DNA of 64,000 bases from Pseudonocardia oceani. GTDB taxonomy: Bacteria; Actinomycetota; Actinomycetes; Mycobacteriales; Pseudonocardiaceae. The stretch is taken from positions 3,596,001-3,660,000 of the forward strand of contig NZ_JADQDF010000001.1 of assembly GCF_019263585.2 (NCBI RefSeq), in the 5' to 3' direction. Below the pieces are notes generated by a model that was given only the letters and a program-made list of their open reading frames with translations, was not told where the DNA came from and did no database searches. Position numbers and translations under genes: made by a program. Positions 25,853 through 31,655 of this stretch are shown here, in pieces (within the stretch, counting starts at the first letter, position 1; the number at the start of each line of letters is the position of its first letter).

Positions 25853-26878
25853 GTGCCCAGCTCGTTGATCTTCGTCGGGCTGGTCGTGCTCTGGTTGCTG
25901 ATCCTCGTGCCGGCGGTGGCGAGGCACCAGCAGGAGGTGGCCCGGCCCAGCTACGCCGCCCTCTCCGGGCGGGTGCTCGACCGGCCGCAGCGCCGGTACC
26001 GGATGCAGGAGGTGGACGTGGACGACTCCGACGACAGCCGCGGGAACGGTGCGCGTGGCGCGACGCGGGTCGAGGAGCCCGCGCGCATCCCCGAGGCCCG
26101 ACCCGTACCCGACGAGGACCTCGCCGACGACGAGATCGACGGTGAGCTCGACGAGACCGGCGACGCGTACGCCGAGGACGACGGCTACGGCGCCGACGAC
26201 GGCTACGAGGACGGCGACGACGGCTGGGAGCGCCCCGCGCCCCGCTACCGCCCCGGCCGCGGCGGCTTCGACCCGCAGGCCGCGGCGATCTCCGCCCGCG
26301 CCCGCTACGCCTTCCGCCAGCGGGTCGTGCTGGGCCTGCTGATCACCGCCGTGGTGTCCGCGCTCGTCGCGATCGTCGCGGCGCCCGCGCTGTGGTGGCT
26401 GCACGCCGCCGCCGACGTCGCGCTGGTCGGGTACCTCGTCTACCTGCGCCGCCAGGTGCGGATGGAGGAGGCGATCCGCCGCCGCCGCGCCGCCCGCATG
26501 GCCGGCACCCACCGGCAGCCCGCGGCCGAGGACCCCGAGCTCGACGGGTGGGCCCGCCGCGGCCAGGAGGCCGCCGAGGCGCCCGCCGACGCCGTCGCCG
26601 ACCCCGACGACGAGCTCGAGGACGCCGACGACGACCTCGTCGACGTCGAGCACGACGACGACCCGGACCGCGTCACCGGCACCGGCGAGCCGATCGGGCC
26701 GCTGCGCGTCACCGGCGCCGACGCGGCCGAGCAGAGCGCCCTGCCGCGCCTCGTGCCCGCGCCGCCGCCCCCGCTCCCGGCCGGCACGACGGTCGTCGGC
26801 GACGACCTGGACGACCCCGCCCTGCACGACCTCGAGGGCCCGGCCCGGCCCGACTACCGCCGTGCGGCCGGGGAATGA
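25853..26878 (+). CDS. GlpR/Rv0996-like acidic membrane protein
   Basis: A 341-residue protein. It starts with a membrane segment (SLIFVGLVVLWLLILVPAVA), then a conserved ARHQQEVARPSYAALSGRVL, a strongly acidic cytoplasmic stretch of about 90 residues, two more membrane segments (about 160-205) and another acidic tail. Rv0996 and corynebacterial GlpR, the membrane receptor of the gephyrin-like division protein Glp, have this place beside glp and a similar build, so a divisome role is inferred. GTG 25853 is chosen for its strong ribosome site (GGGGGAGGAGG, 25836-25846). Confidence 0.83.
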   Translation: MPSSLIFVGLVVLWLLILVPAVARHQQEVARPSYAALSGRVLDRPQRRYRMQEVDVDDSDDSRGNGARGATRVEEPARIPEARPVPDEDLADDEIDGELDETGDAYAEDDGYGADDGYEDGDDGWERPAPRYRPGRGGFDPQAAAISARARYAFRQRVVLGLLITAVVSALVAIVAAPALWWLHAAADVALVGYLVYLRRQVRMEEAIRRRRAARMAGTHRQPAAEDPELDGWARRGQEAAEAPADAVADPDDELEDADDDLVDVEHDDDPDRVTGTGEPIGPLRVTGADAAEQSALPRLVPAPPPPLPAGTTVVGDDLDDPALHDLEGPARPDYRRAAGE

Positions 26879-26918
26879 GCGGCTGGTAGGGTTGGATCCG
26901 CTCGCTCCGGCGGGCACC

Positions 26919-26991
26919 GGGGCTGTGGCGCAATTGGTAGCGCGCTTCGTTCGCATCGAAGAGGTCAGGGGTTCGATTCCCCTCAGCTCCA
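26919..26991 (+). tRNA. tRNA-Ala (anticodon CGC)
   Basis: A 73-nt cloverleaf: acceptor GGGGCTG/CAGCTCC with discriminator A, D-arm GCGC, anticodon stem CTTCG/CGAAG with loop TTCGCAT giving anticodon CGC, and T-arm AGGGGTTCGATTCCCCT. It decodes GCG, one of the commonest codons here. It marks the left border of the accessory region; no integrase is beside it. Confidence 0.97.
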
Positions 26992-26998
26992 CCCACGG

Positions 26999-27042
26999 AC
27001 GGCCTGGTCAGAGGTGCTTTCTGCGCCCAGCGACCAGGCCGT
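26999..27042 (+). terminator. Hairpin after tRNA-Ala
   Basis: Perfect 11-bp arms ACGGCCTGGTC (26999-27009) and GACCAGGCCGT (27032-27042) with a 22-nt loop, starting 8 bp after the tRNA. Probably terminates tRNA transcription; no T-run follows, which is usual in this group. Confidence 0.6.
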
Positions 27043-27256
27043 TCGTCGTGCCGGCGGGCCGCTGCTCGACCCTCTGCCCGACCGCGACGCCGGACGACTA
27101 CCCGGGCCCGTCCATGCCCGGCACGCACCGCTGCCGATCCGCTCGCGGCGCACCCGTGCGTCCGCGTCCCCACTCGCGCGTCAGCAGGGGGGCAGCGGGC
27201 GACGGGGATCCATCCGGCGCCGCGCCGCCACCAGGAAGCCGGGAGGCAGGACGACC
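27043..27256. other. Spacer, no gene seen
   Basis: About 210 bp between the tRNA hairpin and the metalloenzyme gene. It must hold the promoter of that gene, but I see no convincing ArsR-type palindrome. Confidence 0.4.
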
Positions 27257-27796
27257 ATGACCACCACGACCGGGACCACCACGACCGGGACCACCACGAC
27301 CGGGACCACCACGACCGGAACCACCACGACCGGAACCACCACGACCGGGACCACCACGCGGATCCAACTCGCGCTCAACGTCACCGACCTCGCGGCCGCG
27401 ACCGAGTTCTACAGCGCACTGTTCGGCGTGGGGCCGCACAAGCAGCGCGAGGGCTACGCCAACTTCGAGGTGACCGACCCGCCCCTGAAGCTGGTGCTGA
27501 TCGAGAACCCCGGCGCGGGCGACGCGCTCAACCACATCGGCGTGGAGGCGCGGACCCCCGAGGCGGTGACGGCGGCGCTGGCCCGGTTCGAGGCGGCCGG
27601 GCTGGCGACGACCGTGGCCGAGCAGGACATCTGCTGTCACGCCGTGCAGGACAAGGTGTTCGTCGTCGCTCCCGACGTGCCGCACGGTTGGTGGGAGTAC
27701 TACGCCGTCACCGATGACGACCCGGCCGACCCGGAGGGGCGGCCGGCCTCCGTGTGCGCGTCGGCCTGCGAGGAGGTCGGGCCCTGCTGCACCTGA
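27257..27796 (+). CDS. CadI/ArsI-family VOC metalloenzyme with Thr-repeat N-terminus
   Basis: A 179-residue vicinal-oxygen-chelate protein. The first 34 residues are six copies of TTTTG plus TTT, unlike any family member I know. The domain follows: IQLALNVTDLAAATEFYSAL, PPLKLVLIE and the signature EQDICCHAVQDKVFV with the paired Cys and metal-ligand positions. CadI is cadmium-inducible; ArsI cleaves carbon-arsenic bonds. The C-terminus adds CASACEEVGPCCT, a likely soft-metal site. No ArsR-type regulator is adjacent; a SigZ-like sigma gene is convergent. ATG 27257 begins the repeat. Confidence 0.88.
   Translation: MTTTTGTTTTGTTTTGTTTTGTTTTGTTTTGTTTRIQLALNVTDLAAATEFYSALFGVGPHKQREGYANFEVTDPPLKLVLIENPGAGDALNHIGVEARTPEAVTAALARFEAAGLATTVAEQDICCHAVQDKVFVVAPDVPHGWWEYYAVTDDDPADPEGRPASVCASACEEVGPCCT
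27260..27358 (+). repeat. 15-bp tandem repeat at start of the metalloenzyme gene
   Basis: Six copies of ACCACCACGACCGGG (two with one substitution, GGA for GGG) and a partial seventh, directly after the ATG and in frame. Copy number may vary between strains without breaking the frame. Confidence 0.93.
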
Positions 27797-27801
27797 CCCG
27801 C

Positions 27802-27848
27802 CACGTGCAACGGGGCCGCGCCGGATCCGGCGCGGCCCCATGCACGTG
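27802..27848. terminator. Bidirectional terminator between convergent genes
   Basis: A long near-perfect hairpin: inner 13-bp arms GGGGCCGCGCCGG and CCGGCGCGGCCCC around AT (27812-27839), extended outward by CACGTGCA/TGCACGTG. It lies between the stops of the metalloenzyme and sigma-factor genes and would serve both. Confidence 0.88.
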
Positions 27849-27857
27849 CGGTCGGGC

Positions 27858-28463
27858 TCAGTCGCAGCGGCAGCCACGGCGCGGCGTGTAGTCCATCGGC
27901 ACACCGCGGGCGTCGAGGACGAGTTCGCAGCACCGCCCGAGCAGCTCGGCGAGCCGGTGTCGGCCGCGCTGCACGCGGGACTTCATGCCCGACACCGACA
28001 CCCCCTCGCGCTCGGCCGCGGCCGCCTGGCTCCATCCCCCGAGCTCGGTGAGCTCCAGCGCTCGGCGCTGCTCGGGGGAGAGCTCGTCGAGCAGCGGTCG
28101 CATACAGTGCGCGAGCTCGCCGAGCAGGCCCGCCTGCTCGTCGTCGGGCGCCCGGTCGGCAGGCTCGGGCATCTGGTCGGGCAGCGGGGCCCGCCGGGCC
28201 TGCTCGCGCTCGACCCGCCGGTACTCGTCGATGATCGCGTTGCGGGTGATCCGGTGCACCCACCGGACGAGGTGCTCGTGGTCCTCGACTCGGTGCACGT
28301 TGCGGTGGATGCGCAGCACGACCTCGGCGAGGACGTCGTCGGCCCGGTCCGGGTCGAGAACCCGCCGGTGCACGAACCGGCGCAGCTGCGTCCCGAACTC
28401 GTGTAGGACCTGCTCGGTGGTCGGCGCAGCCGCGCCTGGCGCAGGGGTCGCTGCCTGTGTCAT
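27858..28463 (-). CDS. SigZ-like ECF sigma factor
   Basis: A 201-residue ECF sigma factor. Region 2 reads LRRFVHRRVLDPDRADDVLA and LVRWVHRITRNAIIDEYRR; region 4 reads LSPEQRRALELTELGGWSQA with the HTH VSVSGMKSRVQRGRHRLAEL. The C-terminal tail carries Cys residues, GRCCELVLDARGVPMDY and RRGCRCD, as in SigZ. No anti-sigma gene is adjacent, as usual in this group; the Cys tail may sense thiol-reactive metals or metalloids directly (inference). It is convergent with the CadI/ArsI-type gene across a shared terminator. Confidence 0.88.
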   Translation of the reverse strand: MTQAATPAPGAAAPTTEQVLHEFGTQLRRFVHRRVLDPDRADDVLAEVVLRIHRNVHRVEDHEHLVRWVHRITRNAIIDEYRRVEREQARRAPLPDQMPEPADRAPDDEQAGLLGELAHCMRPLLDELSPEQRRALELTELGGWSQAAAAEREGVSVSGMKSRVQRGRHRLAELLGRCCELVLDARGVPMDYTPRRGCRCD

Positions 28464-28539
28464 GTCCGGTCCCGTTTCCGTGAAGGCGCCCGGCGGCGGG
28501 CGCGTACCCCCGGCTGACGACGGTACCGCCGCGAGGACG

Positions 28540-28860
28540 CATGGCGGGGTGGATCAGCCGCCCGGACCGACGGGGTGCACGGGCGATGACGACCCCGCCC
28601 GCGGTGGGACCCGCGGTGAGCAGCCCGAGTGCGGCGGCGCGCCGGCGCTCGAAGGCCCCGCTGACCATGGTGGACGTCGCCACCCAGGTGCACGCCGACG
28701 CCAGGCCGAGACCGATGCCGTATCCGCCGACCGCGACCCACGTGGTGGTGGCGTCGCAGGGGCCGCCACGCCGGCTGCGGCGACGGCCAGGGCCGGACGG
28801 GGACCCACCGGTCCACCGCGCGCCCGGCGTCGCGGGCGGCGGCGGTGTGTACGGCCAGTG
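28540..28860 (-). pseudogene. MFS transporter remnant
   Basis: No full gene fits 28464-28970, but the minus strand between about 28575 and 28745 encodes an MFS-like block: WVAVGGYGIGLGLASACTWV, then MVSGAFERRRAAALGLLTAG and PTAGGVVIAR, matching the loop and helices in the middle of the N-terminal half of an MFS protein. Other frames hold plausible flanking pieces, so at least two frameshifts have occurred. The rest of the gene is missing. Confidence 0.45.
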
Positions 28861-28978
28861 CAGCCGCGAACCGCAGGACCAGGTGCGTCCCGGGTCGTCG
28901 TCGCGGGATCGGCGGCGATGGTCATCGGTGGTTCCTCCGGCTCGGGCGTGCTCTCCCGTGCAGCGTGCACGGGCCCGC

Positions 28979-29011
28979 TGACACCGGCCTGGCACCACGG
29001 AGTGGGTGCTG
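28979..29011 (+). promoter_or_regulatory. SARP-like operator A, upstream of GNAT 29060
   Basis: Two heptamers, TGACACC (28979) and TGGCACC (28990), 11 bp apart, as at sites B-E. The -10-like hexamer seen at the other sites is not clear here (GGTGCT, one base off register), so this is the weakest member. Confidence 0.5.
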
Positions 29012-29059
29012 CCAGCGGGAGGACAGGGCCGAGGCAGCACCGCCGCGCAGCGTGGCCAC

Positions 29060-29599
29060 ATGCGAACCGCACGCGTGGCCGTCAGGCCGCTCACCCCGGA
29101 CGACGTCGCCGCTGTCGACACGGTCTTCGCCGGCCTGTCCGCCCGGGGCCGCCATCTGCGCTTCCACACACCGGTCGCGCGGCTGACCGCGGCGATGCGG
29201 GCGGCGCTGCTCGATGTCGACGGCTGCGACCGCGCGGCACTCGTGGCCGAGGCGCGGCGACCCGGACGGTGGGGCCGGACCCCGGTCGGGATCGCCCGGA
29301 TGGTTCGGACCGGCGCCGGGGAGGCCGAGCTGGCCGTCGCGGTCGTCGACGACTGGCAGGGCCGGGGTGTCGGCAGGCGCCTGCTCACCGAGCTGGGTGA
29401 TCTCGCGCGGGACCTCGGCTACGACCGGCTGTTCGGCCTGGTACTCCCGGAGAACGGTGCGGTCGTGGCCCTGTTGCAGCGGGTCTTCCCCGGTGCCGCC
29501 CCCTGCTGGGACGACGGCGCGGTGCGGGTGGACTGCCCGCTCACCGTTCCGGAGATCACCGACGAGGACCTGATCACCGCACTGACCGGTGGGCGATGA
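29060..29599 (+). CDS. GNAT-family N-acetyltransferase
   Basis: A 179-residue acetyltransferase. The fold is complete: VAVRPLTPDDVAAVDTVFAG at the start, a conserved FHTPVARLT, beta-4 AELAVAVVDDWQGRGVGRRL with the acetyl-CoA loop QGRGVG, then LGYDRLFGLVLPENGAVVAL. It resembles the lone GNAT proteins with a conserved Arg-Phe segment found with patatin or universal stress genes. ATG 29060 is preferred over 29006. First of four GNAT genes within 8 kb; SARP-like site A lies 50-80 bp upstream. Confidence 0.88.
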   Translation: MRTARVAVRPLTPDDVAAVDTVFAGLSARGRHLRFHTPVARLTAAMRAALLDVDGCDRAALVAEARRPGRWGRTPVGIARMVRTGAGEAELAVAVVDDWQGRGVGRRLLTELGDLARDLGYDRLFGLVLPENGAVVALLQRVFPGAAPCWDDGAVRVDCPLTVPEITDEDLITALTGGR

Positions 29600-29663
29600 G
29601 CGATCGACGACCAGGCCGCGTCGCCACGACCGCGCGCCCACGACGGCGGCACTGCGTGCCCGG

Positions 29664-29729
29664 CTCTCGGGGATCGGGCTCTCGGGGATCGGGCTGTCGG
29701 GGGTCGGGCCCTCGGGGATCGGGCCCTCG
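29664..29729. repeat. 15-bp tandem repeat, about 4.4 copies
   Basis: Units such as CTCTCGGGGATCGGG start at 29664, 29679, 29694 and 29709 with a partial fifth at 29724; one to two substitutions per unit. It is non-coding. Confidence 0.85.
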
Positions 29730-29864
29730 AAGGGCCCTCACCGGGGGCGCAGCACCGCCGCCGGCCGACGTCGTGGCCCGGACGCGGCGCGCGGACCGGA
29801 GGCCGACCACGTGAAGGCCGCAGGATCCGGGACCGGTGGCTGTCCGAGTCGGTCGACACCCACG

Positions 29865-29908
29865 AGTCAGCGGGGTGACAGCGGGCGGGCAGGGCCGGCG
29901 GCGAACCT
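29865..29908 (+). promoter_or_regulatory. SARP-like operator D and promoter
   Basis: Heptamers AGTCAGC (29865), TGACAGC (29876) and GGGCAGG (29887) at 11-bp steps, then exactly 9 bp to a -10-like GAACCT (29903-29908). The start codon of the GNAT gene is 46 bp further. Confidence 0.65.
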
Positions 29909-29953
29909 TCTCGGCACGGCCCGCCCCGGGTCGCCACGAGAGAGGACAGCCCG

Positions 29954-30580
29954 ATGCCCCCGACCACCACGACCGCCGCAACGCGTACCGTCGCCCGCAA
30001 GGCGGGCCCCGACGACCGCTCCGCAGTGGTCACCGCACTCGCCGGAGCGTTCTTCGACGACCCGGTGTTCCGCTGGCTCAACCCGGACCGCCGCCGCCGC
30101 CGCGAGATGCTGCCCGCGTTCTTCGACCTGGCCGCGGAGGCGTTCGCCCGCCACGACGAGACCTGGTGTGCCGGAGACCCGGTGACGGGTGCCGCGATCT
30201 GGTCACCCGCGGGCGTCGAGCCGATGACCGAGCCCGTCGGTGCCGAGTTCGCCGCCAGGTGCGCCGTGCTCGCCGGGCCCGATGCCGAGCGGTGGCTCGA
30301 GGTCATCGGGTTGCTCGACGAGCACCATCCGCATCACACCGGCCACGACTACCTGTGGTTCATCGGCGTCGCCCCGCAGCGGCGGGGGCGTGGGCAGGGC
30401 AGCGCGATGCTGCGTGCCGTGCTCGACCGCGCCGACCGGTCCGCGACACCCGCCTACCTGGAGGCGACCAGCCCGGACAACCGGCGGCTCTACGAGCGCC
30501 ACGGGTTCGCCGTCACCGCTGAGATCGCCGTGGCGGGCGGCCCCCCGCTGTGGACGATGTGGCGCGAGCCCAACCGGTAG
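29954..30580 (+). CDS. GNAT-family N-acetyltransferase
   Basis: A 208-residue GNAT of the type with the N-terminal motif VVTALAGAFFDDPVFRWLNP. The acetyl-CoA loop is LWFIGVAPQRRGRGQGSAML and the C-terminal helix AYLEATSPDNRRLYERHGF. Such proteins acetylate small amines, peptides or antibiotics; the substrate is unknown. A good ribosome site (AGAGAGGA) precedes ATG 29954. SARP-like site D lies about 50-90 bp upstream. Confidence 0.9.
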   Translation: MPPTTTTAATRTVARKAGPDDRSAVVTALAGAFFDDPVFRWLNPDRRRRREMLPAFFDLAAEAFARHDETWCAGDPVTGAAIWSPAGVEPMTEPVGAEFAARCAVLAGPDAERWLEVIGLLDEHHPHHTGHDYLWFIGVAPQRRGRGQGSAMLRAVLDRADRSATPAYLEATSPDNRRLYERHGFAVTAEIAVAGGPPLWTMWREPNR

Positions 30581-30605
30581 GACATCTCCGGCCGGAGTCG
30601 GCCGG

Positions 30606-30737
30606 CCGGGTTGCCACGCAGTCGGGGGGCGGGCCGGCGAGGCGGCCATCCACCAGGTGACGGTCGACGCGGGCTTCACCCGGTTCCGCCGGGTCGCGCG
30701 GTCCCCGTTCCACCTCGTCTACGAGGTCCGGCCGTAG
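30606..30737 (+). pseudogene. Methyltransferase C-terminal remnant
   Basis: About 40 codons ending in TAG encode GRAGEAAIHQVTVDAGFTRF and RRVARSPFHLVYEVRP, the end of a class I methyltransferase of the kind that finishes AGFTRFRRA-TPFNLVxEARP. No methyltransferase core precedes it; the 5' part is gone. The complete methyltransferase at 41756 has a different C-terminus, so this is not its missing end. Confidence 0.6.
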
Positions 30738-30788
30738 GACCCACCGGCGGCCGGTCGGGTCCACCCCGTCCGGCCACCGCGCGGCGGA

Positions 30789-30832
30789 TGACAGGGCGAC
30801 GACATCACCGCGACAGCCGGCCCCTCGACGAT
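30789..30832 (+). promoter_or_regulatory. SARP-like operator E and promoter
   Basis: Heptamers TGACAGG (30789), CGACATC (30800) and CGACAGC (30811) at 11-bp steps, then 9 bp to GACGAT (30827-30832). The small gene start lies 37 bp further, and a ribosome-site-like GAGGAGG follows the hexamer. Confidence 0.65.
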
Positions 30833-30869
30833 GGGGCATCCACGAGGAGGAATCCCCAAGCCCACCCCC

Positions 30870-30980
30870 ATGCCCACCCCGCCCACCCTGCACGGCCTTC
30901 TGGCCGGACTGATCGATCGCGCCGACCCGGCGCGGCCGCCGCACGACACCCCCACCACTGCTCAGGGAGCCCCGTCGTGA
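30870..30980 (+). CDS. Small ORF, possible first gene of a two-gene unit
   Basis: A 36-residue frame (MPTPPTLHGLLAGLIDRADP and on) starting at ATG 30870, 38 bp after the -10-like hexamer of operator E. Its TGA overlaps the GTG of the next small gene (GTGA). A strong ribosome site (GAGGAGGAAT, near 30845) is about 19 bp away, too far for this ATG. In the GNAT gene at 36437 the same GGAGGAATCC is followed by ATG; here the corresponding codon is AAG, so a start codon may have been lost. Confidence 0.4.
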   Translation: MPTPPTLHGLLAGLIDRADPARPPHDTPTTAQGAPS

Positions 30981-31180
30981 ACCACTTCGTCCACAGCGAG
31001 CTGATCCGTATCCACCACGCCGAGCTGCGCCGAGTGGCAGACCACCACCGCCTGGTGACCGCGGCCCGCGGGACCGCCCGGTCGCGGCGCCCACTCGCGG
31101 CGCAGCTGCTCCACTGGCTCACCGAGCCCGTGCCACCGCGACGACGAGGGGCTCTGGAGGCCGAGCCGTGCCCGCCGTGA
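30977..31180 (+). CDS. Small hypothetical protein
   Basis: A 67-residue basic protein from GTG 30977: VNHFVHSELIRIHHAELRRV then ADHHRLVTAARGTARSRRP. The amphipathic His/Arg/Leu-rich helix at the start resembles short actinobacterial proteins of the form ELIRxxHAELxRxAxxxR, which have no assigned function. It is coupled to the preceding small ORF by a 4-bp overlap and would be under operator E. Confidence 0.6.
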   Translation: MNHFVHSELIRIHHAELRRVADHHRLVTAARGTARSRRPLAAQLLHWLTEPVPPRRRGALEAEPCPP

Positions 31181-31475
31181 CCCGGGAGGCGGCCGTCGGC
31201 GACCCCGACACCGGTCGCCGCCGAGCGGGCCGCCACGCGGTTCTCCCGGGGGCGGGCCGCGGTCGTCGTGTCCGGACCGCTCATGCCGGTTGGGCCCGGT
31301 GGGGGCCGATCCGGCGGCGTCACCGCCCCGGCCCGCCCGGAGGACGGCGACCCGTCGACCTGGGTCCCGGCCCCGCGGGATGACGACGGCGGGCCGGAAG
31401 TGCCGGCTGTGAGGTTCGGCCTTCCGTGCATCTCACGCCACCACGGGTGTCCGCCGTCTGCCCGAGGAGCACCGC
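31181..31475. other. Intergenic region, leader repeat only
   Basis: About 295 bp with no gene seen. Its distal part (31409-31439) carries a copy of the 31-bp palindromic leader also found before the GNAT gene at 35012. Confidence 0.6.
31409..31439 (+). promoter_or_regulatory. 31-bp palindromic leader motif, copy 1
   Basis: Begins GTGAGGTTCGGCCTTCCG and ends ATCTCACGCC. It matches copy 2 (34910-34940) at 26 of 31 positions. The GTGAG/CTCAC ends form an inverted repeat. Confidence 0.6.
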
Positions 31476-31616
31476 ATGTCCCGTATCACCCGACCCGACC
31501 CCGACGTGGAGCTCGCCGGTCCGGCCCGGTTCCACCGGCCACCCGACGGCGCGCTGATCCTGGCCCGGGTGGGTCCCCGCGCCGCGAGCGTGGTGGGCGT
31601 GCCGGTGCCGTCCGGC
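31476..31616 (+). pseudogene. GNAT gene remnant (relative of 35012)
   Basis: After a ribosome site and start identical to those of the gene at 35012 (GAGGAGCACCGCATG), about 47 codons encode ELAGPARFHRPPDGALILAR and VGVPVPSG. The intact GNAT at 35012 reads EFAEPARFYRPPEGALILAR. The first 40 residues and the acetyl-CoA domain are missing, so this is an internally deleted copy. It runs in frame into the BTAD regulator gene and could add about 60 residues to it if translated. Confidence 0.65.
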
Positions 31617-31655
31617 GTCCCACGGACGAGCCCCGCCGGATACCACGGCCCGGGC

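Larger units (their letters stand above)
29600..29953. other. Intergenic region with 15-bp repeats and promoter
   Basis: About 350 bp without a gene. It contains a tandem repeat (29664-29729) and SARP-like site D. No protein-like frame is seen. Confidence 0.6.

Noticed and set aside
31476..31655. Start of the BTAD regulator at 31476, adding 60 residues.
   Set aside because: These residues match a GNAT gene (35012), not a regulator N-terminus; ATG 31656 directly precedes the winged-helix domain.
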